Shown: positions 1 through 7,021 of the stretch, piece after piece | Numbering within the stretch: position 1 is the first letter of the stretch | How the letters are laid out: every line of letters begins with the position of its first letter | From: a virus | Strand: one strand, 5' to 3' | Virus record (IMG/VR): IMGVR_UViG_3300021964_000279 | Coordinates: 1-32,389 of that record | DNA length: 32,389 bases | Made by a program: the position numbers and the translations under genes | The notes under the pieces: model-generated | Told to the model about the DNA's origin: nothing | The model's database searches: none | What the model saw: the letters and a program-made list of their open reading frames with translations, nothing else

Positions 1-35
1 ATCACACCAGCCCAACCACACCATAGGAGTACCTA

Positions 36-1565
36 ATGACATTGCTTGATGCTCTATCTGCATCTTCCGCCGCAATTCCCGCAGCGGCCCCGTTCCCCGC
101 TGTTCCCAAAGTAAATCTAGATATGCCAGCCTTCGACTGGCAAGACAAGGCCATAGACCATATTCTTACTAATGGCTACGGTTTGATTGCATATGATATG
201 GGTACCGGCAAGTCTATTGTCGGCGTCGGCGTGGCTGCAAGTGCTGCGAAGCACTTCCCCTTACCTTCCCTGGTGGTGTGCCCTCCGACTCTGATCCCTA
301 CTTGGCTACACGAGTTCAAAAGGTTTCACAGTTCAACGACCGTGGGCGTACTACGAGGTAAGACCCCACATGCAATACCTAACACCGATGTTCTTATCAT
401 TGGCAACTCTGTTGTACAGCATTGGGCACCGTTACTCACGGGTTCGATTAATTGCTTAGTAGTAGACGAGTCTCACAACATGAAGAACAGAGGAGCGAAA
501 CGCAGTAAGGCCGTTGCAGACATTGCCAACGGTATGCCTCATAACAGTATTAAATGCCTGCTTACAGGTACACCCTTACCTAACGGTAAGCACATTGAAC
601 TGGTCGGTCAACTGAACATCCTAGGTCAACAGGCGTGGGACAAACTTGGTGGGTACGGTAACTTCTGGGGAACTTACTGGCCTAAGTCTGCTGGAAATGG
701 CTGGGGCGGGGGCGGTAACGCTAATCACGACCTACTCCACGAACGTAGCCGTGCCTTCACACTTCGGTGTAGGCGTGAGGATGTAATCGAAGACCTACCT
801 ATGAAGGGGCGTAACCTAGTTCGCCTACCTATTAGCGGTACCCGTCTGGACTCTTACATGAAAGCACAGACAGACTTGTACTCCTACATCCGTGATCTCC
901 CGATCAGTGATGATGATAAGCGCCGACGTTTATCGGGGGCTATGCGAGGGCGTGCCATAGTGCTTATGAACGTATTACGCCGACTATCCGGTGAGGCGAA
1001 AGTGCCTTTGATTGCCGATCGTGTTCGAGACCTCCTCAACCCGAGCAACAACCCAGCAGTTGAGTTGCCGGATGGAACAATGGCTGATCCGGGGGTGCTC
1101 ATATTCGCAGAGCACAGGAACGTTATGGATGAGTTAGAACTCAAGTTGTTGCGATATAACCCGGTTACCATAAACGGTCAAACCCCCGCTGGTGACAGGC
1201 AAGACATGATAAACGACTTCATCTCTGGTCGAGCGAGAGTCATGATTGCACACCCTAAGTCTGCTGGCGTTGGACTCACACTGCATGGTAGTGGTCGTAA
1301 CAGCCACGTAATTATCGCTGAGCAACCGTGGTCGCCCAGCGACTTAGTGCAAGCCGAGAACCGCCTACACCGAATGGGGCAGACTCACCCAGTCACGGTG
1401 GAAATTATGGTATCTGACATGGAATACGCGACAAGTATTGACGAGCGCATGGCAAATGCGCTACACAATAAGCACATCAGTGCCTCATTCTTTCTGGATG
1501 GGGAGGCAGAAGAGTTGCTAGATGTGGCTGGAGAAGTGTTCGACTCCTATAAGGACGAAGCCTGA
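36..1565 (+). CDS. SNF2-type DEAD/H helicase-like ATPase (first of two)
   Basis: This 509-residue protein has the ordered motifs of a superfamily 2 SNF2/Rad54-type ATPase. Walker A is MGTGKS at about 55-60, motif II is DESH at 144-147, motif III is LTGTP near 176-180, and motif VI is QAENRLHRMGQ at about 439-449. SNF2 proteins use ATP to translocate on duplex DNA; phage members are usually assigned to replication or recombination. The first 30 residues are Ala/Pro-rich and probably unstructured. The start has AGGAG 8 bases upstream (ATAGGAGTACCTAATG). It begins the plus-strand gene group. A second, different SNF2 protein lies at 19737-21284 on the other strand. The family call is firm; the role in the phage is inferred. 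Confidence 0.93.
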   Translation: MTLLDALSASSAAIPAAAPFPAVPKVNLDMPAFDWQDKAIDHILTNGYGLIAYDMGTGKSIVGVGVAASAAKHFPLPSLVVCPPTLIPTWLHEFKRFHSSTTVGVLRGKTPHAIPNTDVLIIGNSVVQHWAPLLTGSINCLVVDESHNMKNRGAKRSKAVADIANGMPHNSIKCLLTGTPLPNGKHIELVGQLNILGQQAWDKLGGYGNFWGTYWPKSAGNGWGGGGNANHDLLHERSRAFTLRCRREDVIEDLPMKGRNLVRLPISGTRLDSYMKAQTDLYSYIRDLPISDDDKRRRLSGAMRGRAIVLMNVLRRLSGEAKVPLIADRVRDLLNPSNNPAVELPDGTMADPGVLIFAEHRNVMDELELKLLRYNPVTINGQTPAGDRQDMINDFISGRARVMIAHPKSAGVGLTLHGSGRNSHVIIAEQPWSPSDLVQAENRLHRMGQTHPVTVEIMVSDMEYATSIDERMANALHNKHISASFFLDGEAEELLDVAGEVFDSYKDEA

Positions 1566-1592
1566 TATACAACCATAGAAAGGAATACACAT

Positions 1593-2039
1593 ATGGAATA
1601 CTTTAGACACAGACTACCTGAGGGCACTGTTACTTACTATGTCGTCAAGGCCCGTGACATCGAAGAAGACGACAACGTTGTCATGGGTGCCGTCATCGTT
1701 AGCGCACCGCCGTTGCCTGAGTACCCATCAGAAGAGTGGGTAGAGTTCATGGATACAGTGCTCGTGGGCTATATCGGTAACAGGTCAGTAGCGGAAGCAT
1801 TAAACGACGAAGGTTGGGTGCTGATGTTTGATGATGATATGGCTATCAACGATGTCGAAGTAATAATGCTTAACAAGTACACATCTACTCAATTACTTCT
1901 GGCGGCGAACTACGGGTGGTACATGCTAAACCTGAAGTACGAAAACGGTGCGGACTTGCCAGAGGAGGCAATCAACCATCTTAGTGCTTGGAAAGAAGCC
2001 ATAGCAGAGTACACCAAATGGGTACGTATTGGAGTGTAA
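1593..2039 (+). CDS. Hypothetical acidic protein, 148 aa
   Basis: I do not recognise this 148-residue protein. It is rich in Glu, Asp, Tyr and Trp, has no predicted membrane segment, and has no Cys pair or nucleotide-binding motif that I can see. The start has AAAGGA 8 bases upstream, and the gene follows the SNF2 gene after 27 bases, so the two are probably co-transcribed. It belongs to the plus-strand group of small genes that ends with the HicA-like gene. The open frame and ribosome-binding site make it very likely to be real, but its function is unknown. Confidence 0.8.
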   Translation: MEYFRHRLPEGTVTYYVVKARDIEEDDNVVMGAVIVSAPPLPEYPSEEWVEFMDTVLVGYIGNRSVAEALNDEGWVLMFDDDMAINDVEVIMLNKYTSTQLLLAANYGWYMLNLKYENGADLPEEAINHLSAWKEAIAEYTKWVRIGV

Positions 2040-2079
2040 CCTAGTTATGAAAAGCACACCAATACAGAGAGGTAAGCAC

Positions 2080-2223
2080 ATGGCCCGAAACCAGCAGGTA
2101 TACGTATGCCCTGCATGTGGGGAGAAGATCACGGTTTACGTGTCTCTTATCCACCCACCCACTTGCGGTAAGCACACTGGGGGCGGTCGTGTGATGAAGC
2201 CCGAGGGAGAGCAAGAACAATGA
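2080..2223 (+). CDS. Small zinc-ribbon-like protein, 47 aa
   Basis: This short protein has CPAC at residues 10-13 and a second possible metal pair, C29 and H32, so it may bind one zinc ion. The frame is open further upstream, to 2029. I chose the ATG at 2080 because AGAGAGGT lies 7 bases before it and because the earlier starts run into the preceding gene without a ribosome-binding site. The C-terminus is short and charged. Its stop overlaps the start of the next gene as ATGA, which suggests translational coupling. Function is unknown; small zinc ribbons in phages often bind nucleic acid or protein. Confidence 0.7.
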   Translation: MARNQQVYVCPACGEKITVYVSLIHPPTCGKHTGGGRVMKPEGEQEQ

Positions 2224-2390
2224 ATGTTGTTTACACGGTTTCAGCCGATACAATTCTTCATGCGGTAGATATCGCCAAACAGCGAGCATCCGCAGAAGGC
2301 TGGGTAGTCACCACAGTTGTGAGGACTCAGCAAACAGGGCCACGTGAGTACGAAGTACACATGGTGGTATCAAAACACAACAGGCAATAG
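2220..2390 (+). CDS. Hypothetical small protein, 56 aa
   Basis: This 57-codon frame starts at an ATG that overlaps the stop of the preceding gene (AATGAATG), so it is probably translated by coupling. The product contains hydrophobic and charged residues in a pattern that fits a small alpha/beta fold: an N-terminal strand, a helix about residues 10-25 and two later strands around 28-35 and 44-52. It has no Cys and no membrane segment. I recognise no family. The overlap with its neighbour and lack of other coding potential in 2224-2390 support it as a real gene. Confidence 0.65.
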   Translation: MNVVYTVSADTILHAVDIAKQRASAEGWVVTTVVRTQQTGPREYEVHMVVSKHNRQ

Positions 2391-2414
2391 CCACGAATAA
2401 AAAAGGAACACAAA

Positions 2415-2657
2415 ATGGAAAAGCCAGAAATCATCCTCGCAGAACCACCAGTCGCTAAGCGTGGTCGTCGTGGAGGCAAAGTAGCAAGTTATATCGAAAC
2501 CTTGCGTAACGAATACCCCGGTCAGTGGGCGCTCTACACCAAGAACGCTAAGCACGCCTCGTACTTCTACACCCTGAAGAAGAACTACAGTGATCTGCAA
2601 GTGCGTACTGCACGGACTGAAGAGGGAACGGACGTTTATCTCCGAGTCAACGTCTGA
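2415..2657 (+). CDS. Hypothetical basic protein, 80 aa
   Basis: This 80-residue protein has a basic cluster (KRGRRGGK) at about residues 15-22, followed by a region that looks helical and is rich in Tyr, Lys and Arg. That composition would suit nucleic-acid binding, but I know of no matching family with certainty. The start has AAAAGGA about 9 bases upstream. The gene ends 20 bases before a perfect 11-bp hairpin at 2678-2704, so it is probably the last gene of the first plus-strand transcription unit. Confidence 0.72.
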   Translation: MEKPEIILAEPPVAKRGRRGGKVASYIETLRNEYPGQWALYTKNAKHASYFYTLKKNYSDLQVRTARTEEGTDVYLRVNV

Positions 2658-2677
2658 TATCACTTATTGACGGCTAT

Positions 2678-2704
2678 GAGGGGGTACCGATAAGGTACCC
2701 CCTC
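2678..2704 (+). terminator. Terminator-like hairpin between plus-strand genes
   Basis: GAGGGGGTACC (2678-2688) and GGTACCCCCTC (2694-2704) form a perfect 11-bp stem with a 5-base loop. The sequence after it, TGTCGTTCTCTT, is pyrimidine-rich but has no clean run of T. It lies 20 bases after the stop of the 80-aa gene and 25 bases before the next start, which suits a rho-independent terminator or a partial attenuator. The weak T tract leaves termination strength uncertain. Confidence 0.6.
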
Positions 2705-2729
2705 TGTCGTTCTCTTGAAAGGAGACACT

Positions 2730-3176
2730 ATGCAAACATTCGCACCGGAAGGTCGGCGTATCGACGCTGGGTTTCAAGCACTTGATTACCGTCGCTTAGG
2801 TAAGCAAAGAGTAGAGGCATGGCAAATACTTAATGTCCTGCGCGGCGTTGACAACGAAGGTAACCCCAAGAACCATAAAGGATGGGTTAACCACCCTGCC
2901 ACTGTTATGTGGCGAAACTACCCAGCGGCATTGGCGTTCTACGGAATGCTGTGCTGTAAGGAGTGGGTCAATCGGGGATATAACGACACAATGCTATCTA
3001 GATTCGCCTCTGTGTACGTCAGCCTTGTAGAGGATGGGGGCAACCCCACCCCTCCCGAGTTCCTAGACGACATTATGGAGTCCCACCGTAGCAATCTCAT
3101 CCGCAAGTTACCCGAGCACTACCAACCATTATGGCCTGAGGTATCGAACGACCTACCTTACGTTTGGCCAACCTGA
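2730..3176 (+). CDS. Pyrimidine dimer DNA glycosylase / endonuclease V-like protein
   Basis: The 148-residue product resembles the actinobacterial branch of the pyrimidine dimer DNA glycosylase family (Pfam Pyr_excise, related to T4 endonuclease V). The signature is an LDYRRLGKQRVEAWQIL block at about residues 18-34, followed by WVNHPATVMWRNYPAALAFYG. In T4 endonuclease V the catalytic groups are the N-terminal residue and a Glu near residue 23. The Glu in RVE at residue 29 is the likely equivalent, but the exact catalysis here is inferred. The ATG at 2730 is preceded by AAAGGAG, so the upstream TTG in frame is not used. It would act in base excision repair of UV photoproducts in phage DNA. 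Confidence 0.8.
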   Translation: MQTFAPEGRRIDAGFQALDYRRLGKQRVEAWQILNVLRGVDNEGNPKNHKGWVNHPATVMWRNYPAALAFYGMLCCKEWVNRGYNDTMLSRFASVYVSLVEDGGNPTPPEFLDDIMESHRSNLIRKLPEHYQPLWPEVSNDLPYVWPT

Positions 3177-3194
3177 ACAAAAAGGCGCACCCCG

Positions 3195-3425
3195 ATGGCA
3201 AAAAGCAGAAACAAAACAAACACCATCCACCACAACTACAAAGGTCTGGACAAGGTAATCAAACAGGCCCGCAAAGAAGGTTGGAGAATAGAGCAACGTC
3301 ATGGTGGGCATATCAGGTGGCTACACCCTGACGGTAAGACCATCTTGTTCAGCCCATCAACTGCCAATAAGCGCAGTTGGGCTAACTTTCTGGCGATGCT
3401 TAAGAAGTCTGGGTTTGACTTCTAA
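3195..3425 (+). CDS. HicA-like mRNA interferase, without HicB
   Basis: This 76-residue basic protein matches the HicA (YcfA-like) fold: a helix, then GWRIEQRHGGHIRWLHPDG with the conserved His in a Gly-His context at about residues 36-40, then a strand and a final helix ending KKSGF. HicA proteins are double-stranded-RNA-binding-domain-like ribonucleases that are normally inhibited by an adjacent HicB. No HicB-like gene lies next to it. The following gene is on the other strand, only 6 bases away. It is the last plus-strand gene. Orphan HicA-like genes occur in phages; whether this one is an active nuclease is not shown by the sequence. Confidence 0.75.
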   Translation: MAKSRNKTNTIHHNYKGLDKVIKQARKEGWRIEQRHGGHIRWLHPDGKTILFSPSTANKRSWANFLAMLKKSGFDF

Positions 3426-3431
3426 TCACTA

Positions 3432-3743
3432 TCACGACAGCATCTTCTTCCTGTTCCTGCTGGCAACACCGCCCCAAACACCGTAAGTAATCTCGTTGTC
3501 TAGGGCAAACTGCAAGCACTGCTGTTTGACTACACAGATTGAGCACATGCTCTCTGACTTACGGGTCGGCCCAGAACCGAAGAACTCCTTAACGCCCTTG
3601 TTCCTGCACGCGGCCAAGTCCCTCCACGATGGGTCTTTCTCTGTAACTTTGAGAAAGGGGAGAAGTTGACGGTAGATAACTTCTGGGTCAACTGCTTCCC
3701 GGTAGGCTGTGGTCTGGTCTTCATGCATGGTTGGTTCGGTCAT
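3432..3743 (-). CDS. WhiB-family transcriptional regulator (A)
   Basis: The 103-residue protein has the WhiB arrangement: C46, then C67, C70 and C76 (C..C.....C), followed by the GVWGG turn at 88-92 and a short basic tail. WhiB proteins bind a [4Fe-4S] cluster through these four Cys, usually with the primary sigma factor, and the basic tail contacts DNA. They are limited to Actinobacteria and their phages. The N-terminal 40 residues are variable. A second ATG in frame (3728) is a possible alternative start. It is the last gene of the minus-strand block and starts 10 bases after WhiB B. Confidence 0.93.
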   Translation of the reverse strand: MTEPTMHEDQTTAYREAVDPEVIYRQLLPFLKVTEKDPSWRDLAACRNKGVKEFFGSGPTRKSESMCSICVVKQQCLQFALDNEITYGVWGGVASRNRKKMLS

Positions 3744-3753
3744 ACTTACAATG

Positions 3754-4110
3754 TTACCGGGAACGGGGGCGACGTTTCAACCACTGCCGAACATTTATTC
3801 TGAAATACGCTACGTCCAGCGGTTCATCGGACCTCTTGGGCATGTGAGCCACATTCTCTGGTGGCATGTACATCTTATTAAGGCGCACCCTATTAACACG
3901 GCGGTCTTTGGGAGTCTGACCTCCCCACATACCGTACTCTTCATCAGCACCCGCTGTCCTACACTGCTCTATGACAGGGCAGTTCTCGCACACATACTTA
4001 CCCAGATCGTAGTATTGACTCTCTGGTACTAGTCGGTCCTCCTTAAACAAAGGTGGATACCACATCTCTGAGTGCAACTCTTTACATAAAGCCCGTTCTT
4101 CCCAATTCAT
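3754..4110 (-). CDS. WhiB-family transcriptional regulator (B)
   Basis: This 118-residue WhiB homologue has C9, C41, C44 and C50, then GMWGG at 60-64. It differs from its neighbour by having the first Cys close to the N-terminus and a longer basic C-terminal tail (RVNRVRLNK, and KRRPRSR at the end). Both have the complete Fe-S ligand set, so neither looks degenerate. Two adjacent but dissimilar WhiB genes suggest separate acquisition or old duplication. They probably redirect host RNA polymerase, or repress host or phage promoters, as shown for the phage protein TM4 WhiBTM4. The start ATG follows the upstream gene after 6 bases. Confidence 0.93.
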   Translation of the reverse strand: MNWEERALCKELHSEMWYPPLFKEDRLVPESQYYDLGKYVCENCPVIEQCRTAGADEEYGMWGGQTPKDRRVNRVRLNKMYMPPENVAHMPKRSDEPLDVAYFRINVRQWLKRRPRSR

Positions 4111-4116
4111 TGAGGT

Positions 4117-5553
4117 TTATTCCTCATCTACCAAGTCGGCGTTAATAATTAGATCATCAACATCAGACGCTTCTAACGGTTGAGGTAATTCATTGGCTTT
4201 ATCTGCTGCTTTCTGACCAAAGATTCTAGATAAAACGCCGGAACTTCCTCTCGCTTCAACCTGCACGCGGACTAGGTCACGGGTATCCTCAATATCCTTA
4301 AACTCTTTAACCAGTTTGAATAGCCTATCCATCTCGGCTGATACCGCTGGGTCCATACCTTGGCCCTCTAGTTCTTCAGCAAATCTGGCAAAAAGAACTC
4401 TCGACGTCTGCATCTCCAGCATTGCCGTGAGGACGGCTTGCAACTGCTGTTTGGTATGTATACGGACAGGGATGCGATACCCACATTCTGAATGTTCCTT
4501 GAACGCGGGGCAGCGGGAGGCGAGATAGCAACTATCGCAACTACGTATCCCACTACCCTCATGAGTGATGACATCTACCTCAGTGTCAGTAGTTTCAACT
4601 ACTTCTTCTCCATCCGGGGTAGTGAAAGAGGGGTTAGTTACCACCTTTTCAAAGCCAATAACCGGTAGCAATTGCTGTTCACTTTCGTGCCGGGTCATGG
4701 GGGTGTCAGTAGCAATAGCAGGATGGTTAGAAACCGGTTTTGGGCTAGTTACTGTTTCGGGGGGTATAGTTGCTATACCCCCCATATCTGGGGTTTGGAA
4801 CTCGGCTTCATCATCGTCTGAAACGGGGTGGTAGACCCCAGATCCGACGGACTGGTTAGCCCACGCCAACCAAGACTTAACCGCTAGTTTGGCTACTTCA
4901 GACACGTCGTCTTGTTCAATAGCCTCGTAATCGATACCTAATCTAATGATATCTGAGCGGTGCTTCTTTCTTGCCGTAACCTTCTTCTGAGCAGGGTATC
5001 TCCTTAGCCCATGCCCATCCCAAATCTGAGTCTCTCCATAGCGAACTACGCTAGTCCAAGAGGATACTAATACGGCGTCCCAATCAGCGCTTTCTATATG
5101 GTCTACCTTGCTAGTAATACCATATAGTTTGGCTCCCCATCTTTGCTGTAACTGCCTAATACGCGGCAAAGTTTTGGTGTTAATAGCCCTATCGCTGACT
5201 GCGGCCCTTCCGTATTTCTGACAAAGGTAAGCCAGACGTTCTACGTCATGCTCGTCATTCCACAGAGGAATGTACTTCTCCCCCAGCCAATCCCCGTTGT
5301 AGTCGTGCCTACCAATGACTCCGGTAATGCTGTCCGCGTGCTCTCGCACGAACGAATCAAACTTCTCAATATCTTCATCCCCATCTGACGTGTAGATATA
5401 CACATCAGCCCCTTTGAAAAGATGGTTTAAATCGACCTCTTTTGTCTTGGGGATATTGTACTGGGTGAGGTTTAAGGCGATATCAGAGACACCGTTAGCC
5501 ACAAGGATATTGCGGAACGTACCCTTCTCGCCGCCGGAGAGGATAACCTTCAT
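4117..5553 (-). CDS. Uncharacterised phage protein with C-terminal Cys cluster, 478 aa
   Basis: I chose the ATG at 5553, which is preceded by GGAGGGAG and overlaps the stop of the upstream gene (TAATG). The N-terminal 230 residues look like a compact alpha/beta domain. Residues from about 230 to 330 are a Pro/Thr/Glu-rich linker. After it comes a CX2CX5CX8C cluster at roughly 342-360, then a long helical region rich in Glu, Arg and Leu that may form a coiled coil. The Cys spacing could bind zinc or an iron-sulfur cluster. I recall similar Cys-plus-helix proteins in actinophages but no proven function. A perfect 11-bp hairpin lies in the linker-coding region (4759-4783). Confidence 0.8.
   Translation of the reverse strand: MKVILSGGEKGTFRNILVANGVSDIALNLTQYNIPKTKEVDLNHLFKGADVYIYTSDGDEDIEKFDSFVREHADSITGVIGRHDYNGDWLGEKYIPLWNDEHDVERLAYLCQKYGRAAVSDRAINTKTLPRIRQLQQRWGAKLYGITSKVDHIESADWDAVLVSSWTSVVRYGETQIWDGHGLRRYPAQKKVTARKKHRSDIIRLGIDYEAIEQDDVSEVAKLAVKSWLAWANQSVGSGVYHPVSDDDEAEFQTPDMGGIATIPPETVTSPKPVSNHPAIATDTPMTRHESEQQLLPVIGFEKVVTNPSFTTPDGEEVVETTDTEVDVITHEGSGIRSCDSCYLASRCPAFKEHSECGYRIPVRIHTKQQLQAVLTAMLEMQTSRVLFARFAEELEGQGMDPAVSAEMDRLFKLVKEFKDIEDTRDLVRVQVEARGSSGVLSRIFGQKAADKANELPQPLEASDVDDLIINADLVDEE
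4759..4783 (-). repeat. Perfect 11-bp inverted repeat inside a coding gene
   Basis: GGGGGGTATAG and CTATACCCCCC pair perfectly with a 3-base loop. The repeat lies in the part of the 478-aa gene that codes for the low-complexity linker, where protein constraint is weak. No T run follows on the minus strand (CGAAACAG), so a simple terminator is unlikely. It may slow translation or transcription, stabilise mRNA, or be a protein-binding site. Confidence 0.6.
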
Positions 5554-6026
5554 TAGTGCTCCCTCCAAGTTTTCTCAGACTTTAGAACTGCTTGCCGGTC
5601 GATCTCCTGTACCAGATCTCCCCAACCGCGCATCTGCTTAGCGTTACTCCACTCCTGCCTAACTACGTATGGTTGGCATACCAATAAAGAGGGGATACCT
5701 GCCCGCATCATGTGCTCGACAGTTGGGGGGTCTGTGTCCAAATACATAGAATGCCCACCGGCGGCAGCGAGGAGGATTTGAATCTTCTCTGACTTCAGAA
5801 CCGGGTCGTTGGTGTCCAGTACGTCGTACATAGCCGCTTTTACCCCATTGATCTTGAGCCATACCTCAAACAGATCAGTTCTATACTCTTCGTTAACAAC
5901 TACTGCCATGCGGCCAATCGACGATTCGTGCAGACTCTTCCACAAGTACATACCTTCTGGGTCGGGTACTCGTGAACTGATCTCATCGTGGGGGCGGGCC
6001 AGCACGTCGAAGTTGAATACGATCAT
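5553..6026 (-). CDS. Possible HAD-like protein, 157 aa
   Basis: The ATG at 6026 overlaps the stop of the upstream gene (ATGA). The frame is open further upstream, but that sequence codes for the membrane protein in another frame. The N-terminus (MIVFNFDV) looks like the first strand of a HAD phosphatase-like fold. Near residues 112-130 there is LDTDPPTVEHMMRAGIPSLLV, similar to the acidic loop and following strand of HAD proteins. The classical DxD nucleophile pair is not clear because only one Asp is present in the first motif. A distant HAD-like fold without proven activity is my best reading. The gene at 23534-23986 has a similar overall pattern. Confidence 0.65.
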   Translation of the reverse strand: MIVFNFDVLARPHDEISSRVPDPEGMYLWKSLHESSIGRMAVVVNEEYRTDLFEVWLKINGVKAAMYDVLDTNDPVLKSEKIQILLAAAGGHSMYLDTDPPTVEHMMRAGIPSLLVCQPYVVRQEWSNAKQMRGWGDLVQEIDRQAVLKSEKTWREH

Positions 6027-6214
6027 GAGTCCATAGGCTCCAAGAAATGCCACGAGATGTAACCACACCACATCCATAGCAGTGCTTTACCAAAAGGCTT
6101 ACTGCCCATTAGCCTAAGCATACGGGTAATAGTAGGTACCTTTCTGAAAACCAGAGCAACTATCTCATAAGCGCAGCCAACTAAAAGGGCGGCGTTAAGT
6201 ACTTTCTGGTTCAC
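6023..6214 (-). CDS. Small membrane protein, 63 aa
   Basis: The probable start is the GTG at 6214, which overlaps the stop of the preceding gene as GTGA. Longer forms that start at 6358 would overlap most of that gene. The product has two hydrophobic segments, at about residues 5-23 and 43-60, separated by a basic loop (RKVPTITRMLRLMGSK), so it is probably a two-pass inner membrane protein. The basic loop should face the cytoplasm. No family was recognised. It is far from the lysis genes at the right end, and a role in lysis is not indicated by its position. Confidence 0.6.
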   Translation of the reverse strand: MNQKVLNAALLVGCAYEIVALVFRKVPTITRMLRLMGSKPFGKALLWMWCGYISWHFLEPMDS

Positions 6215-6699
6215 AAGTACAGACTCTTGTTTTTCTTGTGCTTGTAGTGCTCTACGTAAGAGTTGTATGGGCAGAAGTCGCATACGTAGTTCCACTGTTC
6301 CTTTGGAATACCCTTGGTACGCCCAAACGCCCGGTGGTCTGCTCGGTAATCGGAGCAACCAGAACCATAACCCACACCGTATGTGGGGCGGTTATGCAGT
6401 TCATAGCACTTCAAAGCGTCTGCCTTAAAGTTGTCGCGCTCTTCACGCAGAAAAGACTCAAGACGGTTGTCGTGAACAGCCTGCTCTAACCGGTTTTTAT
6501 CAATTAGATCAAGTTCCTGCTCACTGATCAGATAGAGAGACGCCTTATGACGGTCAATGGGGCCACCATAACGTTGGATATGGGTGTCGCAGGCGTTGAT
6601 TAACTGGTGATCGTGCTTCGCTTCTGGATCATTTTCGGTGGCGTAATCACCCAGAGTGTCTACGGTCTTACATGTGTTGCAGATAAGAAGTCGCGGCAT
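6211..6699 (-). CDS. Hypothetical Cys/His-rich protein, 162 aa
   Basis: The protein begins with ICNTC (C7 and C10), has C37 and H39 in a DTH context, and ends with a VCDFCPY motif (C140 and C143), so it probably binds one or more metal ions. The central part is helical and highly charged. The start has AGGAG 6 bases before the ATG. It follows a 76-base gap with a hairpin and is coupled to the small membrane protein after it. I recall proteins of this layout in actinophages without a known function. It is very likely real. Confidence 0.78.
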   Translation of the reverse strand: MPRLLICNTCKTVDTLGDYATENDPEAKHDHQLINACDTHIQRYGGPIDRHKASLYLISEQELDLIDKNRLEQAVHDNRLESFLREERDNFKADALKCYELHNRPTYGVGYGSGCSDYRADHRAFGRTKGIPKEQWNYVCDFCPYNSYVEHYKHKKNKSLYL

Positions 6700-6775
6700 G
6701 TTGTGCTCCTATGGTTGGTGTAACGTACACCATCATACACTACCGTAGGTACTTCTATGGGTATAGAAGCAGATA
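6700..6775 (-). promoter_or_regulatory. Intergenic gap with hairpin and a weak -10-like box
   Basis: CTTCTAT (6752-6758) and ATAGAAG (6763-6769) form a perfect 7-bp stem, and TATGAT on the minus strand (6732-6737) matches a -10 box at 5 of 6 positions. No convincing -35 box lies 16-18 bases before it. A second short stem, GGTGT/ACACC, lies near 6717-6731. The gap could hold a weak terminator for the 74-aa gene and a promoter for the genes at 6699-3432, but the evidence is modest. Confidence 0.3.
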
Positions 6776-7000
6776 TCAGCGTGGGGAAAACTGGTCAGCC
6801 ACTCGACTGGCTGCGTACTCCGCTGCGGGGTTGCTCAAAACCGTATCGTAGAGATCTGCGCTGAGGTTTTGGTAAACCATTTGCACGCAATGGTCGTCAT
6901 TAGGCGTGCCACCACGATTTGGGGACACCTTTTTAACTACGCCATCGCTGATCCCCTCTCGGAGATCTCCATTTAGACTGCGGGTTTCATTAACTGCCAT
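6776..7000 (-). CDS. Hypothetical protein, 74 aa
   Basis: This small protein has a charged, Gly/Asn-containing N-terminal half and a helical second half (about residues 40-68). The ATG at 7000 has AGGAT 9 bases upstream and starts 21 bases after the stop of the preceding gene. I recognise no domain. The overlapping plus-strand frame at 6906-7232 has no plausible protein features and would also cut into the preceding minus-strand gene, so the minus-strand frame is preferred. Confidence 0.6.
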   Translation of the reverse strand: MAVNETRSLNGDLREGISDGVVKKVSPNRGGTPNDDHCVQMVYQNLSADLYDTVLSNPAAEYAASRVADQFSPR

Positions 7001-7021
7001 AAGATTATCCTATCATACCTG

